Source of the DNA: JAFIEN01 sp051859505
Lineage (GTDB): Bacteria; Pseudomonadota; Alphaproteobacteria; Rhodobacterales; Rhodobacteraceae
Assembly: GCA_051859505.1 (NCBI GenBank)
Contig: JBHYFN010000031.1
Location: forward strand, 1-46,694
Length of the DNA: 46,694 nucleotides
Direction: 5' to 3'
Position numbers and translations under genes: made by a program
Shown here: piece after piece, positions 8,965 to 16,861 of the stretch
Layout: each line of letters starts with the position of its first letter
Position numbering within the stretch: position 1 is the first letter of the stretch
Notes under the pieces: model-generated
What the model saw: the letters and a program-made list of their open reading frames with translations, nothing else
The model's database searches: none
What the model was told of the DNA's origin: nothing

Positions 8965-8991
8965 CGTTCCATATTTGGAACGTCGCGTTCC
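8965..8991. promoter_or_regulatory. Overlapping palindromic operator, probably for the IclR regulator
   Basis: CGTTCCATATTTGGAACG (8965-8982) is a perfect inverted repeat with 6-base arms. The right arm doubles as the left arm of GGAACGTCGCGTTCC (8977-8991), a second perfect palindrome. Three alternating half-sites therefore lie between iclR (start 8857) and the dehydratase gene (start 9053). Palindromic TTCC/GGAA-type sites are known for IclR-family proteins; binding by this regulator is inferred. Confidence 0.65.
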
Positions 8992-9052
8992 AGATGCCTT
9001 GACTACACATGTCCGACCCGCTCATGTCAACCGTGTGATGGGGGAGGATGCG

Positions 9053-10231
9053 ATGGGGGATTTCACGATCCGCGATCTGCGGGTGTCGGTCGTCGAAGGG
9101 ACGGGCGACGGGGGCGATTACTTCCAGAAGGCCGCAGGGCACTGGCTGATCGACACCGAGATCGCCAACCCCATGTCGGGCCATCCCGCCTTCAAGGCGC
9201 GGCGCACCTCCTGGGGGATCGGGGTGCTGGGGTCCATCGTGGTCGAGATCACGACCGCGGCGGGGGTGACGGGCGTCGCCACGGGTTTCGGCGGGCCGCC
9301 CGCCGCATGGCTGATCCAGCATCACTTCCGCCGGTTCCTGATCGGCGCGGATGCGCGTCAGATCAACCTCATCTGGGACCAGATGTTCCGCGCCTCGATG
9401 CCCTACGGGCGAAAGGGCCTGCCCGTGGCCGCAATCTCGGCCGTCGATCTGGCGCTATGGGATCTTGTCGGAAAACAACGGGGCGAACCCGTGGTCAACC
9501 TGATCGGCGGGCGCTGCCATGACGAGATCCGGTTCTACTGCACCGGCCCCGATGCCGCCGCCATCAGGCGGATGGGCTTCTGGGGCGCCAAGGTGCCCCT
9601 GCCGCATGGCCCGGCGGATGGCGAGGAGGGGATCCTCCGCAACCTCGCCTTCCTTGCCGCCCATCGCGAGGCGGTGGGGCCGGGCTTTCCGCTGATGGTC
9701 GATTGCTACATGGCGCTGACCGTGCCTTACGCGATCGAGCTTGCCCGCCGCGCCGCGCATCTGGACATATACTGGTGGGAAGAGGTGCTGCACCCCGACG
9801 ATGTGGAAGGCTTCGCCCTGCTGCGGCAGGCCCATCCGCAGGCGAAATGGACCACCGGAGAGCATGAATACACCCGCTACGGCTTTCGCCGGCTGATCGA
9901 GGGGCGGCAGGTCGACGTGCTGCAGCCCGATGTGATGTGGGTCGGCGGCCTGACCGCACTGTTGCAGATCGCGGCCCATGCTTCGGCCTATGACATCCCG
10001 GTCATCCCGCATGGCTCGGGGCCCTACAGCCACCATTTCGTCGCCAGCCAACCCGCCCCGCCCCTATGCGAATACGTCGCCGCCAGCGCCGATGGCGGCA
10101 GCATCCTGCCCGTCTTCGGCGCGCTGTTCACGGGCGAGGAGATGCCGCAGGACGGCCGGCTGAGTTTCAGCGACGCGCCCGGTTTCGGCATGGTCCTTTC
10201 TCCCACGGCCCGATTGCGCGCGTTGGAGTGA
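9053..10231 (+). CDS. L-rhamnonate dehydratase-like enzyme (enolase superfamily)
   Basis: The 392-residue protein closely follows the L-rhamnonate dehydratase (RhmD) layout: HWLIDTEIANPMSGHPAFKA in the capping domain, SAVDLALWDL at the barrel entry, VDCYMAL, WWEEVLHPDD and TTGEHEYT for the three metal ligands (Asp, Glu, Glu), QPDVMWVGG, and PHGSGPYSHH with the catalytic-base His. RhmD removes water from L-rhamnonate to give a 2-keto-3-deoxy acid in the cytoplasm. I chose the ATG at 9053 because GGGAGG lies five bases upstream; ATG 9038 is possible but poorly placed. It is divergent from iclR, with palindromic operators between. The exact sugar acid is not certain. No 2-keto-3-deoxy acid aldolase or dehydrogenase is in the window. 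Confidence 0.88.
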   Translation: MGDFTIRDLRVSVVEGTGDGGDYFQKAAGHWLIDTEIANPMSGHPAFKARRTSWGIGVLGSIVVEITTAAGVTGVATGFGGPPAAWLIQHHFRRFLIGADARQINLIWDQMFRASMPYGRKGLPVAAISAVDLALWDLVGKQRGEPVVNLIGGRCHDEIRFYCTGPDAAAIRRMGFWGAKVPLPHGPADGEEGILRNLAFLAAHREAVGPGFPLMVDCYMALTVPYAIELARRAAHLDIYWWEEVLHPDDVEGFALLRQAHPQAKWTTGEHEYTRYGFRRLIEGRQVDVLQPDVMWVGGLTALLQIAAHASAYDIPVIPHGSGPYSHHFVASQPAPPLCEYVAASADGGSILPVFGALFTGEEMPQDGRLSFSDAPGFGMVLSPTARLRALE

Positions 10232-10264
10232 ACCCACCCTGCGACGGCGATTGCCCGGCACCGA

Positions 10265-10292
10265 TTGCCCCCGACGGGCCAGAGGGCTATCT
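10265..10292 (+). promoter_or_regulatory. Candidate ettA promoter
   Basis: TTGCCC (10265-10270) and CTATCT (10287-10292) are separated by 16 bases and lie just upstream of the ettA ribosome-binding site, in a 90-base intergenic gap. The match to sigma-70 elements is moderate and was made by eye. Confidence 0.35.
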
Positions 10293-10321
10293 ACGCCCCA
10301 ATTCGCGAACAGGAGCACCCG

Positions 10322-11977
10322 ATGGCCAGCTATCAATTCGTCTATCACATGGACGGCGTGTCCAAGACCTATCCCGGCGGCAAGAAGGTGTTCGAGAACA
10401 TCCGCCTGAACTTCCTGCCCGGGGTCAAGATCGGCGTGGTCGGCGTCAACGGCTCGGGCAAGTCGACGCTGCTCAAGATCATGGCCGGTCAGGACAAGGA
10501 TTTCCAGGGCGAGGCCTGGTCGGCCGAGGGCGTCAAGGTCGGCTACCTGCCGCAGGAACCCTGGCTCGACCCCAAGCTTACCGTGCGCGAAAACGTCATG
10601 CTGGGCGTGGCCGAGAAACAGGCGATCCTTGATCGCTACAACGAACTGGCGATGAACTATTCCGACGAGACGGCGGAAGAGATGGCCCAGCTTCAGGACC
10701 AGATCGACAGCCAGAACCTCTGGGATCTCGACGCCCGCGTCGATATCTCGATGGAGGCCCTGCGCTGCCCGCCCGATGATGCCGATGTCACCACCCTCTC
10801 GGGCGGCGAGGCGCGGCGCGTGGCGCTCTGCAAGCTGCTGCTCGAAGCGCCCGACATGCTGCTCTTGGACGAACCGACCAACCATCTGGACGCCGAAACG
10901 ATCGCCTGGTTGCAGAACCACCTGATCGAATACAAGGGCACGATCCTTGTCGTGACCCACGACCGCTATTTCCTGGACGACATCACCGGTTGGATCCTCG
11001 AACTCGACCGCGGCAAGTCCTACCCCTACGAGGGGAATTACTCGGACTGGCTGGAACAGAAGGTCAAGCGGCTGGATCAGGAGGCGCGGGACGACCGGTC
11101 CAAGCAGAAGACGCTTGAGCGCGAGTTGGAATGGATGCGCCAGGGCGCCAAGGCGCGGCAGGCGAAATCCAAGGCCCGGATCCAGCGCTACAACGAACTG
11201 GCCAACGAATCCGAGCGCGAACGCCAGGGCAAGGCGCAGATCATCATCCCGAACGGGCCGCGCCTTGGCGGGCGGGTGATCGAGGTCAACAACCTGACCA
11301 AGGCCATGGGCGACAAGCTTCTGATCGAGGATCTGTCCTTCTCGCTGCCCCCCGGCGGCATCGTCGGCGTGATCGGGCCGAACGGGGCGGGGAAGACCAC
11401 GCTGTTCCGTATGCTGACCGGTCAGGAAAAACCCGATGCCGGCGAGGTGCTGTACGGCGACACGGTAAAGCTGGCCTATGTCGACCAGAGCCGCGACGCG
11501 CTCGACCCCGAGGCAACGGTCTGGGAAGAGATTTCGGGCGGGGCCGAGATCATCGTTCTGGGCGAGGCGCAGATGAACAGCCGCGCCTATGTGGGGGCGT
11601 TCAACTTCAAGGGCACCGACCAGCAGAAGAAGGTGGGCCTCTTGTCGGGCGGGGAACGCAACCGGGTGCATATGGCCAAGCTGCTGAAATCGGGCGGCAA
11701 TGTGCTGCTCCTTGACGAACCGACCAACGATCTGGACGTGGAAACGCTCCGCGCGCTCGAGGATGCGCTGGTCGATTTCGCCGGCTGCGCGGTGGTGATC
11801 AGCCACGACCGGTTCTTCCTCGACCGTATCTGCACCCATATCCTCGCCTTCGAGGGCGATGCGCATGTGGAATACTTCCCCGGCAATTTCGAGGATTACG
11901 AGGAAGACAAGAAACGCCGTCTGGGCGCCGATGCGCTGGAGCCCAAGCGGGTGCGGTTCAAGAAGTTCGTCCGCTGA
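10322..11977 (+). CDS. ettA: Energy-dependent translational throttle protein EttA (ABC-F ATPase)
   Basis: This 551-residue soluble ABC-F protein has two ATPase domains and no membrane segments. Walker A sites are GVNGSGKST (41-49) and GPNGAGKT (about 352-359); LSGGEARR and LSGGERNR are the signatures; LLLDEPTNHLD and LLLDEPTNDLD are the Walker B/D-loops. The arm-like insertion with YNELAMNYSDE and the charged linker around residues 240-310 (ELEWMRQGAKARQAKSKAR, the P-site tRNA interaction motif) are diagnostic of EttA. EttA binds the ribosomal E site and gates the first elongation step according to ADP/ATP. AGGAG lies six bases before the ATG at 10322. It appears monocistronic, and converges with the lysR gene. 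Confidence 0.97.
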   Translation: MASYQFVYHMDGVSKTYPGGKKVFENIRLNFLPGVKIGVVGVNGSGKSTLLKIMAGQDKDFQGEAWSAEGVKVGYLPQEPWLDPKLTVRENVMLGVAEKQAILDRYNELAMNYSDETAEEMAQLQDQIDSQNLWDLDARVDISMEALRCPPDDADVTTLSGGEARRVALCKLLLEAPDMLLLDEPTNHLDAETIAWLQNHLIEYKGTILVVTHDRYFLDDITGWILELDRGKSYPYEGNYSDWLEQKVKRLDQEARDDRSKQKTLERELEWMRQGAKARQAKSKARIQRYNELANESERERQGKAQIIIPNGPRLGGRVIEVNNLTKAMGDKLLIEDLSFSLPPGGIVGVIGPNGAGKTTLFRMLTGQEKPDAGEVLYGDTVKLAYVDQSRDALDPEATVWEEISGGAEIIVLGEAQMNSRAYVGAFNFKGTDQQKKVGLLSGGERNRVHMAKLLKSGGNVLLLDEPTNDLDVETLRALEDALVDFAGCAVVISHDRFFLDRICTHILAFEGDAHVEYFPGNFEDYEEDKKRRLGADALEPKRVRFKKFVR

Positions 11978-12076
11978 CCCGGTTCGGCCAGGCGCCCCGC
12001 GCGGGATGCCGGGCCGACCCCCACCGCCTGTGCAAGGCCGGGCGGTCCGCCGGGCCGCTACGCCCTCAACCGGCCC

Positions 12077-13000
12077 TCACCCCGACGTCCGGCCATGTGC
12101 GGCAAGGATCGCCTCGACCAAAGCAGCCACCCTTGGCCGTTTCAGCCGGTCCGCCCAATAGGTCAGCTGGAACGGGGCGGTATAGCCAAACCGCTGGGGC
12201 GCCAGATCGCGAAGCTGGCCGCGCGCGACCCAGGATTGCGCGAAATGGACCGGCAGATAGCCCAGAAACTGCCCCGACAGGATCAGGATCGCCTCCGGCT
12301 CCATCTCTGAAACCGTCGCGCCGATCCGATGACCCGCGAACATCTTGAGATCGCGCGCCCCCCAATACTGCCGCCCGATCAGGCGATGCGCGCGGATCGC
12401 ATCGAAATCAACATCCTCGTCGGGCACGGAGAAAAGCGGGTGATCGCGTCCGCAATAGAAATGGTGCCGCTCCTCATAGAGGTCGGTATATGTCAGACCC
12501 AGCGCGACCCGCGGGAAACTGCCCACCGCCACATCAAGCGCCCCCTCCGTCACCTCCCGCAGCAACTGATCGGGCGGATGGCTGATGAGCGAGATCTCGC
12601 TCTCCGGGGCCAGCCGGGCATAGGTCGCGATGGCCGTGGCAAGCCGCGCCGAGGGATCGCTCACCGTCATGTCGACCACGCCGATCCGCACCGGACCGGC
12701 AAGCCTGTCCTTCAGCCCCGCAACCCGCGTCGCAAAGCCTTCGCTCGCGGCGATCAGCGCGCGGGCCTCGGCCAGAACGGCCTGACCCGCCTCGGTCAGG
12801 GCAAAGCCGGCCCGCCCCCTGCGGCACAGGGTCAGGCCCAAACGCGTCTCGAGCGTTTTCATCCGGCTCGAGATCGTCGAAAGGCTGATGCCGAGGCTGA
12901 CCTCGGCCGAGGCGAAGCCACCGGCCTCGACCACCGCGACGAACATCCGAAGCAGCCGCATGTCGGCAGGGCTGACGCCGCCGGGAGGCATTCGGGTCAT
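12077..13000 (-). CDS. LysR-family transcriptional regulator
   Basis: In this 307-residue protein the N-terminal HTH (MRLLRMFVAVVEAGGFASAE through LSTISSRMKTLETRLG, residues 14-55) is followed by a periplasmic-binding-like effector domain (GPVRIGVVDMTVSDPS onward). It is transcribed away from the guanidino-hydrolase/ABC-importer operon beginning at 13166, the usual arrangement for a LysR activator of a catabolic operon. The 165-base divergent gap is AT-richer than its surroundings and contains the inverted arms AAGT and ACTT (13026-13035), a weak candidate site. The inducer is unknown; a transported guanidino or amino compound is plausible. Confidence 0.92.
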   Translation of the reverse strand: MTRMPPGGVSPADMRLLRMFVAVVEAGGFASAEVSLGISLSTISSRMKTLETRLGLTLCRRGRAGFALTEAGQAVLAEARALIAASEGFATRVAGLKDRLAGPVRIGVVDMTVSDPSARLATAIATYARLAPESEISLISHPPDQLLREVTEGALDVAVGSFPRVALGLTYTDLYEERHHFYCGRDHPLFSVPDEDVDFDAIRAHRLIGRQYWGARDLKMFAGHRIGATVSEMEPEAILILSGQFLGYLPVHFAQSWVARGQLRDLAPQRFGYTAPFQLTYWADRLKRPRVAALVEAILAAHGRTSG

Positions 13001-13165
13001 GGCGCGGAAACTCCGAAAAATGTTAAAGTGAACTTCGCATCATTCCTATTTTTTTCAACCGAAGGCGCAAGCAGGTTCTGTTTGCTGCCAAGACCCGCCA
13101 GGCCCCGCCGGACCCCCCGGAGCCACGGCCGGGCGCCGAACAGACCAGACCAGATCGAGGCAAGG

Positions 13166-14023
13166 ATGACCTGGACACTTTCTTCCGAAACCGGCCGCTT
13201 GACCGATGTGCTGCTGTGCCGGCCGGAAAACTACGACTGGATCCCGACCAACGCGATCGCGCGCGCCACGCTCGAGGCCGGCACCGCCCTGCCGCGCGCC
13301 GCGCTTGCCGCGGAATATGCAGAGTTCGAGGCGGCGCTTGATGAGGCCGGCGTCACGCGGCACTACCTCGTGCCCGAGCCGCATCTGCCCTATCAGGTCT
13401 ATACCCGCGACAGCTCGCAAACCTCGCCGCTGGGGCCGGTTCTGACCATGCTCGCCATGCCGCAGCGCCGCGGCGAATATGCCGCGATCCTTGCCTTCAT
13501 GGGGCAGGACATCTGGAAGATGACGACGCGGGGCACGCTCGAGGGCGGGGATATCCACCTGATCCGCCCCGGCCTTGCCGCGATCGGCACATCGGGCGGG
13601 CGCACCGAGAAGGCGGGCGCCCAGCAATATGCCGGCTGGCTGCGCGAGATCGGATGGGAGGTCAGGATCGTGCCCTTCGACGATCACTTCCTGCATCTGG
13701 ACGTGATCTTTTCCATGGTCGCGCCGGGCCTTGCCCTGGCCTGCCGCGATGCCTTGCCCGAGGATTTCTGCATCTGGCTGGAAGAGCGGCAGATCAAGCT
13801 GATCGACGTGGGATACCGCGATGCGATGGCCGATATGGCTTGCAACGTGCTGGCCCTTGGCGATGATCGTGTGATCTCGCCGCGGCATTCGAAAACCACC
13901 AATGCAGCCCTGCGTGCTGCGGGGATCACGGTTCTTGACCCCAACCTGCGCCTTTTCGCCCATGGCGGCGGCAGCGCGCATTGCATGTCGATGCCGCTGG
14001 CCCGCGACGAAGGCCAGGCGTGA
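13166..14023 (+). CDS. Arginine deiminase/dimethylarginine dimethylaminohydrolase-fold hydrolase
   Basis: The 285-residue protein belongs to the guanidine-modifying (pentein) fold. Visible active-site elements are YTRDSS (79-84), EGGD (126-129), the FLHLD loop with probable catalytic His177, and GGGSAHCMSMPL with probable nucleophile Cys273. That Cys-His-Glu/Asp set is used by arginine deiminases, DDAH and related enzymes, which hydrolyse a guanidinium carbon through a thiouronium intermediate. The length fits DDAH or other small deiminases better than bacterial ArcA (about 410). The ATG at 13166 follows an AAGG-containing leader; the downstream importer gene starts 73 bases after the stop. 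The true substrate (methylarginine, another guanidino acid) cannot be read from the sequence. Confidence 0.85.
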   Translation: MTWTLSSETGRLTDVLLCRPENYDWIPTNAIARATLEAGTALPRAALAAEYAEFEAALDEAGVTRHYLVPEPHLPYQVYTRDSSQTSPLGPVLTMLAMPQRRGEYAAILAFMGQDIWKMTTRGTLEGGDIHLIRPGLAAIGTSGGRTEKAGAQQYAGWLREIGWEVRIVPFDDHFLHLDVIFSMVAPGLALACRDALPEDFCIWLEERQIKLIDVGYRDAMADMACNVLALGDDRVISPRHSKTTNAALRAAGITVLDPNLRLFAHGGGSAHCMSMPLARDEGQA

Positions 14024-14047
14024 CACGGCCGACCATGCAAAGACCAA

Positions 14048-14080
14048 CCTGAGACCGACCTGAGACCGACTTGAGACCGA
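14048..14080 (+). repeat. Three tandem 11-bp repeats upstream of the binding-protein gene
   Basis: The unit CCTGAGACCGA occurs at 14048-14058 and 14059-14069, then as CTTGAGACCGA at 14070-14080, in the gap between the hydrolase gene and the solute-binding-protein gene. An 11-base period places the copies on one face of the helix. It may be a protein-binding site or simple replication slippage. Confidence 0.6.
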
Positions 14081-14096
14081 CCCAGAAGGAGGCCCG

Positions 14097-15143
14097 ATGA
14101 TGAAACAGACCACCGCTACGCTGGCCCTGATCGCCGGCTTCGCCATGCCCGCCGCGGCACAGGAACTCAACGCGCTGGTGTGGTGCGACCATACCGACCC
14201 CGAACTGATCCGCCCTTTCGAAGAGGCGCATGGCGTCCGCGTCAACCTGCGCGAATACGAAGGCACGGGGACCGCCCTGTCGCTGATCGAACAGTCCCGC
14301 CCCGGCGACTGGGATGTGCTGGTGATCGACGGGGTCGACGTGCCCCGCGCGGTGGCGGCCGGGATCCTCGCGCCCCTGCCGGTGGACGACCTGCCCTATG
14401 ACACGCTCTTCCCCGAGCTGGTGATGGAGGAGTTCCACGTCATCGACGGCCAGACCTACGCGATCTCCGAGAAATTCGGCTACAACACCGTCTCGTTCAA
14501 CACCGACCGGGTCACGGCCGAGGAGATGGCCGACATGACCCGCCTCTGGTCGGGCGAGTTTGACGGCCAGCTTGCGGTCTATGACTATTACCTGCCGGTG
14601 ATGGGCATGATCGCGGTGGGCCTTGGGATCGACACGGCGACGCTGTCGATGGACGACCTGCCCGCCATCGAAGAGGCGCTGATGGCGCTCAAGGATTCCG
14701 CCGTCAGCGTGGGCGAGGTCGTGGCCTCGCAGACCGCCATCGCGACGGGCGAGGTGGATATCCTTGTCGGCGGCGGCGAATGGGTGACGGCGGGGCTGGT
14801 CGAGGAGATCCCCGAGCTGGACTGGATCATCCCCGATCAGGGCGCGGTGCGCTGGTCGCAGTCGATCGGCATCTTCGCCGACAGCGCCCAGCCTGATCTG
14901 GCGCTGGAATTCGTCAAGCATATCCTGTCGCCCGAAGGCCAGGCGGCGCTGGCGACCTCGTCCTGCTACTGGGCAATGCCGGCCAATGCGGCGGCCGGCG
15001 AGGCGCTGACCGAGGCGCAGCGCACGGCCCTGCGCTTTGACGAGCAGGCCGAATATCTGGCCCGCGCGCAGCTTTATCCCGCGCCCGACAGCGCGCTGGA
15101 TGCCGCGATGCAGGATGTCTGGACGCGGTTCCTCGCCCGGTGA
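14097..15143 (+). CDS. Polyamine/spermidine-type ABC transporter substrate-binding protein
   Basis: The 348-residue protein has a short Sec signal (MMKQTTATLALIAGFAMPAAAQE, cleavage probably after AAA near residue 21). A PotD/PotF-like (SBP_bac_8) fold follows: LVWCDHTDPELIRPFEEAHGVRVN, DVLVIDGVDVPRAVAAG, EKFGYNTVSFNTD. These proteins capture cationic amines or related ligands in the periplasm. AGGAGG precedes the double ATG at 14097. It is the second gene of the hydrolase-importer cluster and is separated from the permease by a 24-base perfect palindrome. The neighbouring deiminase-fold enzyme suggests a guanidino ligand; that is inference. Confidence 0.92.
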   Translation: MMKQTTATLALIAGFAMPAAAQELNALVWCDHTDPELIRPFEEAHGVRVNLREYEGTGTALSLIEQSRPGDWDVLVIDGVDVPRAVAAGILAPLPVDDLPYDTLFPELVMEEFHVIDGQTYAISEKFGYNTVSFNTDRVTAEEMADMTRLWSGEFDGQLAVYDYYLPVMGMIAVGLGIDTATLSMDDLPAIEEALMALKDSAVSVGEVVASQTAIATGEVDILVGGGEWVTAGLVEEIPELDWIIPDQGAVRWSQSIGIFADSAQPDLALEFVKHILSPEGQAALATSSCYWAMPANAAAGEALTEAQRTALRFDEQAEYLARAQLYPAPDSALDAAMQDVWTRFLAR

Positions 15144-15184
15144 TCGCGCGGTGATCGTCGGGGCGCGAACGGCCGGGCCGGGGG

Positions 15185-15208
15185 GCGGAAATTTGGCCAA
15201 ATTTCCGC
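15185..15208. promoter_or_regulatory. Perfect 24-bp palindrome between binding-protein and permease genes
   Basis: The left arm GCGGAAATTTGG (15185-15196) is followed directly by its exact reverse complement CCAAATTTCCGC (15197-15208). It lies in the 102-base gap inside the ABC-importer operon, so the transcript would form a strong stem. The core GCGGAAATTT/AAATTTCCGC recurs at 24117-24139. It probably acts as an mRNA-processing or partial-termination hairpin that sets binding protein above permease. Confidence 0.7.
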
Positions 15209-15245
15209 ACGCCCCTGATCGGCGTGGCGCCAGGGCGTTCTGGGC

Positions 15246-16097
15246 ATGAGCGGCGGCATCGAAGCTCGTGACCGCGCCCGCGCGCGCGCCCTTGTGCTGC
15301 CGGCAGCACTCTGGACGCTGCTGTTCTTTCTCGTGCCCTTCCTCGTCATGGCCGCAACCAGCCTCTGGCAGCGCACCGATGCGGGGATCGAACGCACATG
15401 GTCTCTGGTCAACTATCTGGGCTTTCTCGGCAATCCGACCCATATCGGCGCGCTGGTCAGCTCGATCCAGATCACCGCGCTGGTCACGGTCCTGTCGGTC
15501 GGGCTTGCCTATCCGCTGGCCTGGATCCTTGCCGAGGAAGTGCCCGCCCGCTGGCGCAGGCTGGCGCTGGTCCTTGCCGTCGTGCCGTTCTGGACCTCCT
15601 ACGTCGTGCGCTCCTACGCCTGGTCGCTGGTTCTGGCGCGCCAGGGCGTGCTGAACGCCTGGCTGGCGGGGATCGGGCTGCCCACGCTTGACCTTGGCAA
15701 TTCCAAGGCCGCCATCGTGATCGGCTTCACGCATTTCTTCACCATGCTGCTGACGCTCACGATCTACGCGAGCCTCACCCAGCTTGCGCCCAACCTGCGC
15801 CGCGCGGCGGCCGATCTGGGGGCGGGGCCTTTCGCCACCTTCCGCCATGTGATCCTGCCGCTGACCGCACCCGGTATCGCGGTCGGCGCCTTCCTGACCT
15901 TTGCGCTTTGCATCGGCGATTATGTCACGCCGCAGATCCTTGGCGGGGGCAATGCGCTTCTCATGCCGCAACTCATCATGCTGCAACTTGGCCGCCGGGC
16001 CGACCTGCCGATGGCGGCGGCGCTGTCGATCATCCTGATGCTGGTCGTCACGCTCGCCTATCTCCTCGCCGCCCGCTTCATGAGGGCGCCGCGATGA
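15246..16097 (+). CDS. ABC transporter permease (PotB-like)
   Basis: This 283-residue membrane protein has about six hydrophobic segments, starting with ALWTLLFFLVPFLVMAA. Its EAA-like loop (RRAAADLGAGPFATFRHVILPLTAPGI) is the contact to the ATPase. SYVVRSYAWSLVL is typical of PotB-type permeases. The ATG at 15246 lacks a strong Shine-Dalgarno. Its stop overlaps the start of the PotC-like gene by four bases (ATGA, 16094-16097). It forms the channel of the polyamine-type importer. Confidence 0.93.
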   Translation: MSGGIEARDRARARALVLPAALWTLLFFLVPFLVMAATSLWQRTDAGIERTWSLVNYLGFLGNPTHIGALVSSIQITALVTVLSVGLAYPLAWILAEEVPARWRRLALVLAVVPFWTSYVVRSYAWSLVLARQGVLNAWLAGIGLPTLDLGNSKAAIVIGFTHFFTMLLTLTIYASLTQLAPNLRRAAADLGAGPFATFRHVILPLTAPGIAVGAFLTFALCIGDYVTPQILGGGNALLMPQLIMLQLGRRADLPMAAALSIILMLVVTLAYLLAARFMRAPR

Positions 16098-16861
16098 CCC
16101 GCTACGCGCTTTCCGCCGCCTATCTGGTCGCGCTTTATGCCTTCATCTTCCTGCCCGTCCTCGTCCTCGTCGCCTTCTCTTTCCAGGACGGCCGCTTTCC
16201 CGTGCCCCCCTTGCGCGGCCTGACCCTGCGCTGGCATGCCGAGGTGCTGGCCGATCCGCGCCTGATGGCGGGCCTGCGCAATTCGCTGATCGTGGGGTTC
16301 GGGTCGTCGCTCGTGGCGCTGGTCCTGGGGTTTCTTGCCGCTCGGGGGCTGGCCGCCTCTGACCTGCGCGGTGCGAAGGTGCTGCGGGCGGCGATCACGG
16401 CGCCGATCTCGGTCAGCTATCTGGTGATCGGGCTGGGCCTTCTGGCCACGCTCAACATGGCCGGCCTTGGCCTGTCGCTCTGGACGGTCGCGGTGGGCCA
16501 TGTGGTGATCAACACGCCGCTCTGTTTCGCCATCTGCGCCGCCGCCATTGGCCCGGCGCAGGCGCAGGCCGAACGCGCCGCGCGCGATCTGGGGGCGGGC
16601 GAGTTGCGCATCATGGCGCTGGTCACAGCGCCGATGATCGCGCCTGCGCTGGTCGCGGCCTTCCTTCTGTCCTTCACCTTCTCATGGGACGAATTCATCA
16701 TCGCCTTCCTTCTGTCGCGCTTCGACCTGACACTCCCGGTCGAGATCTGGAGCCTCCTGCGCTCGGGTCTCAACCCAAAGACCAATGCCGTGGGAAGCCT
16801 CGTCTTCCTTGTCTCGGCCCTGGCCCTTCTGGCCTATGAACTCGGAGGGCGGCGCAGATGA
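16094..16861 (+). CDS. ABC transporter permease (PotC-like)
   Basis: The 255-residue membrane protein has an N-terminal span (YLVALYAFIFLPVLVLVAFSF), further spans, and the EAA loop (ERAARDLGAGELRIMALVTAPMIAPAL), followed by FSWDEFIIAFLLS, a PotC hallmark. ATGA overlaps link it to both neighbours (16094-16097 and 16858-16861), so the two permeases and the ATPase are translationally coupled. It is the partner channel subunit of the importer. Confidence 0.93.
   Translation: MTRYALSAAYLVALYAFIFLPVLVLVAFSFQDGRFPVPPLRGLTLRWHAEVLADPRLMAGLRNSLIVGFGSSLVALVLGFLAARGLAASDLRGAKVLRAAITAPISVSYLVIGLGLLATLNMAGLGLSLWTVAVGHVVINTPLCFAICAAAIGPAQAQAERAARDLGAGELRIMALVTAPMIAPALVAAFLLSFTFSWDEFIIAFLLSRFDLTLPVEIWSLLRSGLNPKTNAVGSLVFLVSALALLAYELGGRRR

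Noticed and set aside
13026..13035. AAGT/ACTT inverted arms as a LysR operator
   Set aside because: Four-base arms are too short to separate from chance; it is mentioned only in the regulator entry.
13048..13056. T-run (CTATTTTTTTC) as an intrinsic terminator
   Set aside because: No stable GC stem precedes it and it lies in a divergent promoter region, where a terminator makes little sense.
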